Notes under the pieces: generated by a model
What the model was told of the DNA's origin: nothing
Databases searched by the model: none
The model's input: only the letters and a program-made list of their open reading frames with translations
Shown: positions 37,285 to 49,593 of the stretch, in pieces
Numbering within the stretch: position 1 is the first letter of the stretch
How the letters are laid out: the number at the start of each line of letters is the position of its first letter
Assembly (NCBI RefSeq): GCF_029867415.1
Contig: NW_026705238.1
Coordinates: forward strand, 248,001-312,000
Reading direction: 5' to 3'
Length of the DNA stretch: 64,000 nucleotides
Source of the DNA: Vicia villosa
Lineage: Eukaryota > Streptophyta > Magnoliopsida > Fabales > Fabaceae
Position numbers and translations under genes: made by a program

Positions 37285-39487
37285 TGTAACACCCCAAATC
37301 TACCCAACGAATATTTAATAAAATCAGAGTGCGGAAATTCAACATACAATTGGGATGTCACATTCAACGTAAAACAACAAACAACTTAATCACATATATC
37401 ATAGATACATAGCACATAACTCGGATGAACCGATAAAACCTGTTTACTCTTTTAAAAAATAAAAACAACTTTTATTAATAATAATAATATCAATTATTTA
37501 ACTTCACTTCGCATAATATTTTTATTAAACTAAAACAACTTCACCAACATCATATTACTTCATAAATTCCACTTAAAAGTTAACAACTTATAGTTATAAC
37601 AACAATTAAAAGACAATCGTTCATCCCGCCGAGTGCTACGTATCAGAGCAAGACCCAACTCGAACTAACAGCAACTAAAGACTTCATAAAATCACTTCAA
37701 ACTCCCACCGCACTCCCACCGCTATCTTGAGTACCTGTCCATTTCCCATGGTAGGGAAACATCATTCAGAAGGGGTGAGATATCCAACAATATAAACAAG
37801 CGTATGATAAATAATATATTAGGATTAAATCATACAAAATTATCACTTCACAGTCATAAAACTATAAATCACTTCACATCGCAAAAATCAACTCATGTCA
37901 CTTCAAATGAGACACAACTATGCATATGCATGTGGTACCCAGGGCTTCAGCTCCCATCGCCAATTGCCAGTTAAACAGAGGCATCAAGGCATAAGCCTTC
38001 GTCGCTAATTTGCCAATCCAGGCCGTCGCCAAAATATGCAATGTATGCAACTCGATAATGCACATCACACAACATACAACATAAACAACAAATCCTCGTC
38101 GCCAGGCATAAGCCTATATCACCAATTCATTTACCAATAATTAGTGGTAAATATCGTCACTGAAACATCCTGCAACTTCGCATAAAACAACAAAATATAG
38201 CAACATACACATCACTGATAAATCCCAAAGAAAATAGCAGCCCATCGTATTCAACATAATGCACGAAACAACTAATATACAACAACGTCATAATAATTTC
38301 ATACTCATTCAACACTCTAACAAAATATTTTTATTAACTTATTCTATACTCTTAACTCGCGAAAATTTATAATAATTAATAATTATAACTCGACAGAGTT
38401 TCCAAGAACTCTAAATAATTCTATAATAATCTCTACAACTCTAAAGTGTAAAAAAAAATACTCTACTGACAACATCTAGCAATTTTCTGCAACTAATTCC
38501 TCGATAATAATAATTATAAACCCTAGGTTAATTTTCCACCACCATGGATTGAACTTTTATAACCTTATTCACCGACGTCAATCAATTTCAACATTCAACA
38601 ATACAATCACAACACACGAAACAGAGGCAATCATACAACCATAACCCCCACATATCATTCATCATAATCCTGTTTATAGAGCTAGAACCCCACCCTTACC
38701 TTGGATATGAGATTTCTCTACTCTCCCGGTTGCCATAGCTTATGCCGCCGCTTCCATCTTTTCTCCGAAAATCTTTTCTAACAACGTGCAGAGACGCAAC
38801 AAAAACCTGTTCGGAAATCGCTTTGTCAGACAAACTTAAAATCATCAAAACGAAAATCGCTCCGGTCAGAAGTTACCTCTACGAGTCTGGAACGCTGTGT
38901 CCAAGAACCGCGACGATCCAACGGTTGGATTGGGAGAAACGTCCATTTTACTAAGGTGTCTCACTGCAGAAACTTACTGCGAAAATTGGACTTCCTCTAA
39001 CTTTTCTCTTCCGCTATGGCTCTCTTCTTCACCTCTCCTCCAAACCCTATTCCTCTTTGTGTTATGATAGTTCTTCCTTCTTCCAATTCTAAATCCAACA
39101 TAATTGGGCCTAAGTTACATACCCCCTCCTTACTTCACAACAACTCAAATTAAATCCAAAGTTATTTTTAAGCTCATTAATAAAATAACACTTCAACTTT
39201 ATTTCACCAAATTAATCCGATTAATTACTATGCCAACTTAATAAAATAATTCCGACTTCGTCGATAAAATTCGAATTAAATACAAATAGTCCAATATTAA
39301 TAATAATATTATTTCTTCAACGAAATCAACTTTATTAATTCTCCGACTAACCGAATAAAATTCAACTTTAACTTAATAATCCAAATACGCTTCCCAAAAT
39401 AATACCGACAATTCCGATTGATCCTCGAACTTCGATTAAATTCTTAAATAATTTAATTAACTAATTAATTAAATTCGGGGCGTTACA
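37285..39487 (-). repeat. 3' LTR of the non-autonomous element
   Basis: 2203 bp, nearly identical to 40622-42828. Contains a 70-codon frame (38742-38954) that recurs in the other LTR (42070-42282); it has no resemblance to a known protein and lies in LTR sequence, so I do not call it a gene. Confidence 0.85.
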
Positions 39488-40621
39488 ACTCTCCCCCACT
39501 TGAATATTTTCGTCCTCGAAAATCTATCCGACACAACCATCCTCAACCTCGCTTATACTCGACTATACAACATCACAAAATACTCTTATCAACAAGATTC
39601 TCGTTATAGCATCCATCACTTTACTCACCATCAAGATAGCAAGATACGTCTATACCATCCAACACAATTTTCGTCCACTATCAACAAGAGATTAAGGGTG
39701 ATCAAGTCCTCAATTTGTCAATAGACAGCCGACAACGATATTGAAGTATAAACCATCATTACCAACATTAATAGTGTTCCTTTCCCAATTGTACTCACCG
39801 ACTCGCATTTCCGATCCTAACTCACAATTCAAAACTTCCCAACAACTTCTACAACTTTTTCCAAATTTTCAGCAAGAATCACCAAACTTCAAACACACTT
39901 ATCTCTTTCAATACAGACCTCCCAAACACAAAATTTTATTCCAAAATGAAGGTAATTTCATGTAGATTCCAGAACTTCAAGAATCACTTAAATCCGATTT
40001 ACGAGTATAAAGTTATCATCCTTGCAATGGGACTGGCCCAGAATTCCCGTATGCAGAATTTTCCAAAAATCAGCATCAGACCCAAATATTAAAATGCACT
40101 TTTCTTCCTCTTCACAAATTTTCTGAAGACAAATCTTATATGCGAACTATAGGGAATTTCGTAAGCTTTTCAAAAAGTCCAGAATCTCTTCAATCAGAAT
40201 CACGAGTAAAAAGTTATGCCCCTTTTACTGACAGTTGTTCCATAATTGCAAAAATCAGAATTTGAGGTTGATGGACATAAGTTCCATCTATCTCTCTTGC
40301 TTCCAAGATCTACCAACATCCTTTCTTCATTCAAGACGCTCCAACTTGTCAAACAACTAAAATCTTAAATCCATGTTACCTCGGAAAACAACACAACTTA
40401 AACAATACTTGCACTGTAGCCAACTGCAGCACACCAACATCTTACCACTGAATAGATCCGAGAAGCACCGCTTCTCCCCCACTTAGCTTCAAGCCAACTC
40501 CTGCAACCAACAACTAGAAAATAAACAAGTACCGACAGTGTTTCACACACTTGTCGCATACAAAAGGATAAACAATATTAGACAACACTGGCCGGACAGA
40601 CCGACCTGCTCTGATACCAAT

Positions 40622-42828
40622 TGTAACACCCCAAATCTACCCAACGAATATTTAATAAAATCATAGTGCGGAAATTCAACATACAGTTGGGATGTCACAT
40701 TCAACGTAAAACAACAAACAACTTAATCACATATATCATAGATACATAGCACATAACTCGGATGAACCGATAAAACCTGTTTACTCTTTTAAAAAATAAA
40801 AACAACTTTTATTAATAATAATAATATTAATTATTTAACTTCACTTCGCATAATATTTTTATTAAACTAAAACAACTTCACCAACATCATATTACTACAT
40901 AAATTCCACTTAAAAGTTAACAACTTATAGTTATAACAACAATTAAAAGACAATCGTTCATCCCCCCGAGTGCTACGTATCAGAGCAAGACCCAACTCGA
41001 ACTAACAGCAACTAAAGACTTCATAAAATCACTTCAAACTCCCACCGCTATCTTGAGTACCTGTCCATTTCCCATGGTAGGGAAACATCATTCAGAAGGG
41101 GTGAGATATCCAACAATATAAACAAGCGTATGATAAATAATATATTAGGATTAAATCATACAAAATTATCACTTCACAGTCATAAAACTATAAATCACTT
41201 CACATCGCAAAAATCAACTCATGTCACTTCAAATGAGACACAACTATGCATATGCATGTGGTACCCAGGGCTTCAGCCCCCATCGCCAATTGCCAGTTAA
41301 ACAGAGGCATCAAGGCATAAGCCTTCGTCGCTAATTTGCCAATCCAGGCCGTCGCCAAAATATGCAATGTATGCAACTCGATAATGCACATCACACAACA
41401 TACAACATAAACAACAAATCCTCGTCGCCAGGCATAAGCCTATATCACCAATTCATTTACCAATAATTAGTGGTAAATATCGTCACTGAAACATCCTGCA
41501 ACTTCGCATAAAACAACAAAATATAGCAACATACACATCACTGATAAATCCCAAAGAACATAGCAGCCCATCGTATTCAACATAATGCACGAAACAACTA
41601 ATATACAACAACGTCATAATAATTTCATACTCATTCAACACTCTAACAAAATATTTTTATTAACTTATTCTATACTCTTAACTCGCGAAAATTTATAATA
41701 ATTAATAATTATAACTCGACAGAGTTTCCAAGAACTCTAAATAATTCTATAATAATCTCTACAACTCTAAAGTGCCAAAAAAAAAATACTCTACTGACAA
41801 CATCTAGCAATTTTCTGCAACTAATTCCTCAATAATAATAATTATAAACCCTAGGTTAATTTTCCACCACCATGGATTGAACTTTTATAACCTTATTCAC
41901 CGACGTCAATCAATTTCAACATTCAACAATACAATCACAACACACGAAACAGAGGCAATCATACAACCATAACCCCCACATATCATTCATCATAATCCTG
42001 TTTATAGAGCTAGAACCCCACCCTTACCTTGGATATGAGATTTCTCTACTCTCCCGGTTGCCATAGCTTATGCCGCCGCTTCCATCTTTTCTCCGAAAAT
42101 CTTTTATAACAACGTGCAGAGACGCAACAAAAACCTGTTCGGAAATCGCTTTGTCAGACAAACTTAAAATCATCAAAACGAAAATCGCTCCGGTCAGAAG
42201 TTACCTCTACGAGTCTGGAACGCTGTGTCCAAGAACCGCGACGATCCAACGGTTGGATTGGGAGAAACGTCCGTTTTACTAAGGTGTCTCACTGCAGAAA
42301 CTTGCTGCGAAAATTGGACTTCCTCTAGCTTTTCTCTTCCGCTATGGCTCTCTTCTTCACCTCTCCTCCAAACCCTATTCCTCTTTGTGTTATGATAGTT
42401 CTTCCTTCTTCCAATTCTAAATCCAACATAATTGGGCCTAAGTTACATACCCCCTCCTTACTTCACAACAACTCAAATTAAATCCAAAGTTATTTTTAAG
42501 CTCATTAATAAAATAACACTTCAACTTTATTTCACCAAATTAATCCGATTAATTACTATGCCAACTTAATAAAATAATTCCGACTTCGTCGATAAAATTC
42601 GAATTAAATACAAATAGTCCAATATTAATAATAATATTATTTCTTCAACGAAATCAACTTTATTAATTCTCCGACTAACCGAATAAAATTCAACTTTAAC
42701 TTAATAATCCAAATACGCTTCCCAAAATAATACCGACAATTCCGATTGATCCTCGAACTTCGATTAAATCCAATAATTAAATTCTTAAATAATTTAATTA
42801 ACTAATTAATTAAATTCGGGGCGTTACA
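40622..42828 (-). repeat. 5' LTR of the non-autonomous element
   Basis: 2207 bp partner of the LTR at 37285-39487, adjoining the primer-binding site on the minus strand. Confidence 0.85.
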
Positions 42829-42937
42829 TGTCCCATCCAATCTCCACCTGGGTGAAGGCTTGCCATGACCTGACAGATCATATCAACCTTGATCTTGAAT
42901 AGGTCATCGGCTTGAATCCGAGCCATAGGATCTCCCT
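42829..42937 (-). other. short unassigned coding-like stretch
   Basis: The minus strand reads MARIQADDLFKIKVDMI then MASLHPGGDWMG without a stop, sandwiched between two retroelements. I do not recognise the family. It may be a fragment of a gene or of a retroelement ORF. Confidence 0.35.
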
Positions 42938-43227
42938 TGTTGTGAGAGTGTTTAATGTTTGTTTTTGTATGTCGCATTTGTATGAACCAAATGATAAGAG
43001 ATCTCTAATAGAATTCTAGTTTATTGATTGTGCACAACTTGATTACAAAGTTATATGCCTCTAAGTATATAAAGTGCCACAAGGTTTCAAAGAGATAAGG
43101 TAACTACTAATTTTGAATAGAAACCCTATCTATGATAACTAACTTTATCTTTTATCTTAACATCTAGGAGAGGGAAAATAAAATTGTTACATAACAAATT
43201 CTGTTATGAACTTTATAACTATTGACA
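42938..43227 (-). mobile_element. copia 3' LTR
   Basis: On the minus strand it starts TGTCAATAGTTATAAAG just after a purine-rich AAGGGAAG tract and ends CTCTCACAACA. It directly follows the RNase H end of a copia polyprotein, so it is the 3' LTR of that remnant, about 290 bp. Confidence 0.65.
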
Positions 43228-43232
43228 CTTTA

Positions 43233-43690
43233 TTACTTCCCTTCAAGTTGGTGTCTTGGATTATGAACAACACCTGACTTGAACATTAGTAGAGAGAAAG
43301 TATTAGTGCCCAAGGATTTTGTAAAAATATCAGTTGGTTGTTGTTTAGTTGGGGTGTAGGCAGTAGAAATTATGCCTGATTGTAAATGTTGACGTATCCA
43401 ATGACAATCCATCTCAATGTACTTAATTCTTTCATGAAAAACGAAATTTGTCACCATACAGAGTTGTGGGTGAATCATAATTAATGGGTAGACATCATAA
43501 TAAGCTTCTCAACCAAATGATTTCACTATTGGCATGTGAAATGGTTCGATATTCCGCTTCACTGGATGATCTTGACACGGTTGCTTGATTCTTTGTTTTC
43601 AAGAGACTGGAGTTGAATCCAGTTTAATCAAATATCATGAAATTGATCTTTGAGTCACTAGGCATGAAGCACGATCAGAGACAAAAAAAT
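43233..43690 (-). pseudogene. Ty1-copia RNase H fragment
   Basis: The minus strand reads [10 protein letters not shown] (in a neighbouring frame), then NFVFHERIKYIEMDCHWIRQ, GIISTAYTPTKQQPTDIFTK, LGTNTFSLLMFKSGV. This is the C-terminal end of a copia polyprotein, with at least one frameshift near 43500. The rest of the element is missing; it stops at the chromovirus-like LTR starting near 43690. Confidence 0.75.
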
Positions 43691-44036
43691 GTGACACCCT
43701 AAACTCTAATGAAAAAAATTTCCTTTATAATATAGCATACTTTTGCGGAATAAGTAATTATAAAATCAAAAGGGTATCACATCAATATAGATAACATGGA
43801 AATTTCTCATAAATGAGTACTTTGATCAAAACATAACATCAACATAATAATTTCAAAATATGAATCTCGATCCCGATGTCACAATATCATAGCCTTATTA
43901 CAAATTAAACCAACTAGATAACTAAATGGTTCAACAAAACATAAGCATAAAGGAAAACTAATGAAATGACATTCTATACCATCTTCCATAAGGTATTGCA
44001 AAACGACTACTCCTCAGTCTCGACCTGAGAATACTC
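43690..44036 (-). mobile_element. left part of an old chromovirus-like LTR
   Basis: Starts TGTGACACCCTAAACTC, a typical gypsy LTR border seen from the minus strand. The continuation of this LTR appears at about 49594-50010 after a stack of insertions (microsatellite, MITE, hAT, CACTA). Confidence 0.45.

Positions 44037-44110
<74 letters not shown>
44037..44110. repeat. (TA)n microsatellite
   Basis: About 74 bp of TA dinucleotides directly abutting the left end of a TIR element. Confidence 0.95.
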
Positions 44111-44112
<2 letters not shown>

Positions 44113-44414
44113 CTTAAATAGTCACTTGGTCCCTGTAAGTTAGCGTGTTTTTGATTTTTGTCCCTATATCTTTTTTTCCTGGATAAAGTCCTTAAATATT
44201 GAATTTCTTTTGGATTTAGTCCTTAAAATTAAAATCCGCAGGAAAATCTGCAGATTTCCTGCGAATTTTTCTTCGGATTTTCCTGCAGATTTTAACTTTA
44301 GGGACCAAAACTAAAAAGATTTTAACATTGAGGAATCATTCCCAAGAAAAAAAAGATACGGGGATAAAAATCAAAAACACGCTAACTTATAGGGACCAAC
44401 TGACTATTTAAGCC
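44111..44414. mobile_element. 304 bp foldback MITE (GGCTTAAATAGTCA family)
   Basis: The termini are GGCTTAAATAGTCACTTGG and the inverse of GGCTTAAATAGTCAGTTGG. The arms remain complementary for about 75 bases (ggtccct, gcgtgtttttgatttttgtccc). It is bounded on the left by (TA)n. Its right end is hit by the hAT insertion. Confidence 0.85.
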
Positions 44415-44416
44415 AT

Positions 44417-45186
44417 CAGGGCCGGCCCAAACCGTTTAGAGGCCCTGTTCTATTTTAACAATAGGCTCATTATATAAATTAAAGTATAATTTTTTTTAAA
44501 AAAAATTATTTAAATTGTAGCATAAGAACTTAAAAAAATAAATAATTATTTAGAAATATTTTGACAAAAATACAACTATAATTCTTATATCTTTTCTATC
44601 GATAAGATTTCTCCATATTTTCCAATTATTACTAACTATACAACTATAAATTTAATTGAAGACAATGTATATGACAAACTTTAATATTCTAATGTACTAT
44701 TATATAATTTTTAATATAAAATATAAAATATATTTTAAACAAACACATAATTTTTTTATTGGGAGATGGTATACTAATAAATAAGTCTATATTTTTTTAA
44801 ATAAAATAATATATTTTGTTTTTGGCACATTTAATTTTCTTCTATTTAAACTTATAAGTTTGATAACGTTGATATATAACTAAAATTGATTAATGACTAA
44901 ATTAAACAATAGCAATATATTAATTAAAATATATAATTATTGTCAAATAAGAAATAATAAAGCATTATAATTCCACGTGAAAATTTGGTAAACGTAACTT
45001 AAGGATAGTTTAAAATTGACTCTTCATGTAGGATCGGTTGTAACATTTGCTAAATTAATTTCAGTTTTCTTTTAATTCCCATAAAAAAATATTACAAACC
45101 AATATTTTTTTTTAAAAAATTGAGGCCCTTTAATAGATGGGGCCCTGTGCAACAGCTCTTGTTGCACTTGCTTTGGGCCGGGCCTG
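44417..45186. mobile_element. non-autonomous hAT element (770 bp)
   Basis: The termini are CAGGGCCGGCCCAAA and the inverse of CAGGCCCGGCCCAAA. There is an exact 8 bp target duplication TAAGCCAT at 44409-44416 and 45187-45194. AT-rich interior, no transposase. 8 bp TSD plus CAGGG termini are diagnostic of hAT. Confidence 0.9.
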
Positions 45187-45244
45187 TAAGCCATACAAAG
45201 AGATGTGAGAATACATTCTATCACTACTAGAAATACTCTATTTA

Positions 45245-45540
45245 CCTGCGGAATTTCCTGCGAAAAATTTTCCGCAGGTATACCTGCGGATTTTCCTGCG
45301 GATTTTGTAAAATAAAATAAACTTCCTGCGGTACGAGAATTGGCAGAAAATTCCGCAGGAAAACCTGCGGATTTTGCTGCGGAATATATATTTTCATTAA
45401 AATATCTAATTACAACACAAAATCCGCAGGTAAGTTCGCAGGAAACTTTGCTGCGGATTTTGCTGCGGAAATTTATTTTAATAAAACTAAACCACAATAC
45501 TAAATCCGCAGGTAATTCCGCAGGAAAGTTTCCTGCCGAT
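45245..45540. repeat. left subterminal TCCGCAGG array of the CACTA element
   Basis: More than a dozen copies of CCTGCGGA or its inverse, irregularly spaced. Open frames here (for example 45072-45497 minus) are translations of the repeat. Confidence 0.9.
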
Positions 45541-46539
45541 TTTGCTGCAAATTAGCCATTTTTATTTTTTCCTAAAGATAATTGTAATATTTTTAAAAAA
45601 ATTAATCATTAATTTTTCTATTTTATTAATTATTTTTATGGTATTTTTATTTATTTTAATTTATAGTAATTCTTATTTTATCTATGTTATTAATTATTTT
45701 ATGATGTATTTTAATTAATTCTTAATTTTTAATAAAATAAATAGTATGTAAGATTTGATAAATATTTATTGTCTAAATTTTGCACGTATGAACTACCACC
45801 TTTATTGTCTATATTTTATTTAAGTTGTATGACTATATTTTTTAAAAATTTAATAAAAGATTAATTTTTAAATTTAATGTAATTTTTCCATTTAAATTTT
45901 AATAAAATGTATACAAATTTTGAAAGTTAAAATAATAAAAAATTATTAAAAAATTGAAAATGTAAACATGATACAATTTCTACCATAGTAATCAAACCTA
46001 TTATCTACTTTATATTGGACCAAAAAATCTACCTTATGATAAGTTTGTAATAAGAAATTATGATATACTTTCACGAATGTTCCGTAAATTTTTCTATGAA
46101 TTTTACACTAATTTTTAAATTTTTTAGATATATTTGCATAACTACTAACTAGTTAATTATATTTTTATTACGTGATAATCCTATTTATAAAGCTTCTCAT
46201 CTGAAAATAATTTTATAAATATTTTTTTTAATTTTTTATTAATTTTAAATGTTTTCTAAAAATAATAATATCTTTCATTAATTTTATCAAAAATATTTTA
46301 TAAATACAATAATAATTATTAAATTACTATTTTTTAGTGTTATTTAGCGTAATAGTATTTGTTAATCATAAGTAGATTAGTGTATGTACGAATAAAAATT
46401 GAATATATATTTAAATATCATTTTTATGTTTTCCTAAAGCTTAAATAGAAAAATTAATAAAATTTTAATGATTAATTATTCAATATTATTATTTCTATTA
46501 TTATTTTTCCTTTTCTTTCTTCCTCTCAAAAGGTAGCCT

Positions 46540-46990
46540 CTCAAAAGGTAGAAAACGCAGAAGCATCTTTTTGGCAAAACCCTAGCTCTGACGTACCTTT
46601 CTCCTTCTTTCTCCGTCTCCGTCCGCTACTCCAAACGAAGAAAGGAAACTGTTTTTGGATTTCCCATCCCTCGACCTTTCTATTGAACCAATGAAGTTTC
46701 TCTCCTCTGAAACACTACCGCCGTCGCTGGCGCCTTTTCAACTCGATCGAATCTCGTAACCCTAGCTTTTTCAACTCAAGTAAATTCATCTTTCAACTCG
46801 GTTTGACGTTTTTTATTTTTATATCTATTATAGAGCTCAGTTAGTTGGTGAGTTAATTCAATTGGTAGAGTTTTTACTGATTTTTACATTGATTATAAAC
46901 TTGGGTGATTTTTGTAAACAAATTGTTTGTTGAAATGCCACAATGAGTTTATTAGGTTGATTCTGAGTTGGGGCTTGAATGTTAATCTTC
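46540..46990 (+). other. possible captured 5'UTR or promoter sequence in the CACTA element
   Basis: A GC-richer, CT-rich stretch ('aaaccctagc', 'tttctccgtctccgtccgc', 'cgccgtcgctggcgcc') resembles a plant gene leader. It lies just upstream of the F-box/LRR exons but has no matching coding start, so it may derive from another gene. Confidence 0.45.
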
Positions 46991-47036
46991 TATCATGGTG
47001 GATGTTTTATGGACGGTTAGTGTTTATCTATGCCTT

Positions 47037-47683
47037 TCCAAAGTTAAGTTAACCGACGAAGGGCTGAAGCTGTTGTTGCAGAAATGCTTATCCCTTCAAA
47101 GTTTGAATCTCTATGCAATGTCTAGGTATGAATTGAAACTCAACCTATTGAAGTTCAATTTGTCTTTCTTTCCCTGAAAATTCACTGCATTACTCTTATT
47201 CAGTTTCACAGCTCATGTTTTTGGATCTCTGTGGTGCCCAGGTAAAATCTTCGGTTGTTGTAGATTTCTCCGCACAATTCTATCTAATGCAAACTGCTAA
47301 TAGAAATAAGTTTTCCTTGCAGAATCTTTCAGATGAAGGACTTGAATGTATTTCGAAATGCAAGAACCTTGTATCCCTCAATCTGACTTGGTAAACTCAC
47401 GATCAACTTGAATATTCGTCTATCTCATTTTATGAAACTAATCGAGCTGTATCTGTTTTTACGTGATAGGTGTGTACGTGTGACCGATGAGGGAGTTATA
47501 GTTGTTGCTCAGAGTTGCACCTCTCTTGAATTTCTAAGGTATTATCATATTTTGAGAAGTTTATAGCACTTGGATAATTGTTATCCTAGAATCACTTATT
47601 GGATTGCCATATTTGCAGCTTATTCGGATTGAGCTTTGTTTCTGGTTTGTGGTTTGAGCTTTGTTTCTGCAGGGAACATTAAG
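47037..47683 (+). pseudogene. captured F-box/LRR protein exons (At3g58530-like)
   Basis: Blocks with intact splice borders: to 47125 (KVKLTDEGLKLLLQKC, LQSLNLYAMS), 47204-47241 (QLMFLDLCGAQ in one frame), 47333-47390 (NLSDEGLECISKC, LVSLNLTW), 47470-47538 (CVRVTDEGVIVVAQSC, TSLEFL), and from 47619 (SLFGL, then unrelated). Order, phase and wording match consecutive LRRs of the Arabidopsis F-box/RNI protein At3g58530, from memory. The F-box and N-terminal LRRs are absent, the second block has an internal deletion that shifts frame, and homology stops after SLFG. No functional SCF adaptor can be encoded; a spliced chimeric transcript is conceivable. Confidence 0.8.
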
Positions 47684-49324
47684 GCTGAGATAGTTAAGTT
47701 TCATTAAAACTATATATGAAAACTAGAATGAAAGTGTTATCAAGAACACAATGCTGTTTGTGATGCTCTCAAGGTATATACAATAATGGATTCAGCTTAT
47801 GCTTTGTGTGTGATTTGTTATTTATACTTTGATTTAGATGCCCTTAAGTTTTCAGAGCTTGTATGATAAACATGCACAAACCAAAGCTTTGATTTGTACA
47901 ATTGTAATTTATCATTTTTTGACCGGGGATAGCCGGTCACCAATCACGGGTTGTTGGGTTCAACCACCGGGTAAAGAAAAGCAAGTTGCTCCAAAAGTAA
48001 GCAAAGGATGTGATAAACCCCACGGGTTATTCATTTGATTATTTCTAATAATCACTTAAAATGTGGTTTTAGTTTTGTGCACGTTGACTTGTATGTTTAA
48101 TCTTGTAGTTGATTAGTCATTAATCATGCTTTATTTTTTCCATAACATTCATCATTAATTAACTCAAAATATCTAAACATACATGGTTGATAAATGAAAT
48201 TGGTAGTAGATGAAAGTGAAGAAACATTAATACGGTCCAACAAACTCATACAAAGTATGGAGTACCTTCCATACTTTTTTTGATATTTTTGTCTAAATTA
48301 TATATTACTTGTCTTTTGGGAGGGACCAGTTTTAATTAATGTATTAGTTTCAACTACTATCCATACAACATAAAAACACAATGATACGAGTTTAATATAG
48401 CAGTCAGGACACTTTGCTAAAGCACAATGGCCACTCTATGCTGCCATTGAATACTCTCTTTAGAATTTCTAGTAGTTTGAACAGCTAAAGTCAGTAGGAG
48501 ATTTTCTACTTCTATAAGCACTTGCCTATGATTCAAATAATATAAATACCTTAGTATGAATCCAGCATGCAAATCATTATGCAGTCACCTGCCTATTGCA
48601 GTTACTGTTAGTACTGCCACGCTGTGATTCATCAATATAGCCACAATAAAGGGCTGTAACAGTGACTGATACTGAACTAGTAATTTGCACAATACAAACA
48701 CTTTTTAATAGTATTTCTGGCCAATTACGTAATTGCTGATTTATTGATTGATTGGTTTGTTTCTTTTGTAATGAAACAGGGATTTCTCGCCGAAGGGTTG
48801 CAGAAGACTTCAGCTGGTTTGGGCAGTGTATGCTTGCACTTAATTTCTTAGTCAATTTTACAAAATCTAGTACTGAAACTATTGTACAATTAATCTAATG
48901 AAGGTTTAAGAACAATAGCAATAGCCAGCTCATTCACAAGTAATAACACAGTGGCTTCTAGTTCTTCCTAAATCTTACAGTAGATCCTACATTTAAAATA
49001 ATTTGGTTCTTTAAAATAATTTGGCCAATAGAGATGTCAAGTTTTAGCCTGCAATATATTTTTGGTAAATTTGTATTTCTTTTCATTTAAAAAGTTGGAT
49101 AACTTTACTCTAGTGAGTTGTTTTAAGCATAATTATATATGTGAAATTTATTTCCCATTTCACTTAAATTGATTAATTTAATTTATTTCCCAGAGAGAAG
49201 ATGAACTCTTATGATGAAGCTAGTGGCAGACTTTGTTTCACATTAAATTATTGCATAGGAAAATTTCAGTGTCAATTTATCAAAAAAATTATTTTTATTT
49301 TTTTTTTAAATTTTGAAAACAGTT

Positions 49325-49570
49325 AGCTGCGGATTTACCTGCGGAATCTACTTCCTGCGGATTTACCTGCGGAATTAGCTGCGGATTTACCTGCGGATTT
49401 CTCTGCGAATTGTTTCCTGCGGAATTAGCTGCGGAATTACCTACGGAATTACCTGCGAAAAATATTACCCACGAAGGTTTTAGCTGGGGACATAAAGCCG
49501 CAGGAAAATCCGCAGGAAACACGTTTCCTGCGGAAATTTGGCAAAAATCCGCAGGTAATTCCGCAGGAAA
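49325..49570. repeat. right subterminal TCCGCAGG array of the CACTA element
   Basis: About sixteen copies of CCTGCGGA/TCCGCAGG, mirroring the left array. Confidence 0.9.
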
Positions 49571-49593
49571 TACGTGTATTTCTAGTAGTGTAT

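Larger units (their letters stand above)
37285..42828 (-). mobile_element. non-autonomous LTR retrotransposon with 2.2 kb LTRs
   Basis: Two nearly identical LTRs (37285-39487 and 40622-42828, TGTAAC...GTTACA) enclose only 1134 bp. On the minus strand the primer-binding site TGGTATCAGAGCAGG adjoins the LTR at 40621, and a polypurine tract AAGTGGGGGAGAG precedes the other LTR at 39488. The internal region codes for no gag or pol domain, so it must depend on a partner element. The LTRs differ by few bases and small indels (an extra 'ctcccaccgca' at ~37703 in one, an extra ~14 bp at ~42768 in the other), suggesting a recent insertion. Flanking pentamers gagtt and tgtcc do not match. Confidence 0.85.
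45222..49590 (+). mobile_element. complete non-autonomous CACTA transposon carrying F-box/LRR exons
   Basis: Left end CACTACTAGAAATACTC; right end inverse of CACTACTAGAAATACACG. TSD TAT at 45219-45221 and 49591-49593. Subterminal arrays of CCTGCGGA/TCCGCAGG occupy 45245-45540 and 49325-49570. No transposase recognisable. The middle holds a 5'UTR-like GC-richer stretch (46540-46790) and five exon-like blocks of an F-box/LRR gene (47037-47683), plus short unassigned pieces near 47920-48035 and 48780-48830. Length 4369 bp. Confidence 0.9.

Noticed and set aside
37920..38110. Regular 'gccaatt/cgtcgcc' phrases suggesting a structured RNA
   Set aside because: They are part of the LTR of the 2.2 kb-LTR family, repeated at 41250-41440, and are common in gypsy LTRs.
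38742..38954. 70-residue frame repeated at 42070-42282 with nearly identical protein
   Set aside because: Both copies lie at the same place in two LTRs of one element; identity comes from LTR duplication, not from coding constraint.
45072..45555. Protein-like frames rich in Ser-Ala-Gly-Lys/Pro-Ala-Glu repeats, also at 49295-49634
   Set aside because: They are readings of the CCTGCGGA subterminal repeats of the CACTA element in several frames on both strands.
46840..46880. tRNA-like phrase 'agttggtgagttaattcaattggtagag'
   Set aside because: No cloverleaf, no T-loop box; chance similarity in the captured leader.
48577..48855. 92-codon minus-strand frame inside the second CACTA element
   Set aside because: No recognisable family, low-complexity start, and it overlaps probable captured non-coding sequence.
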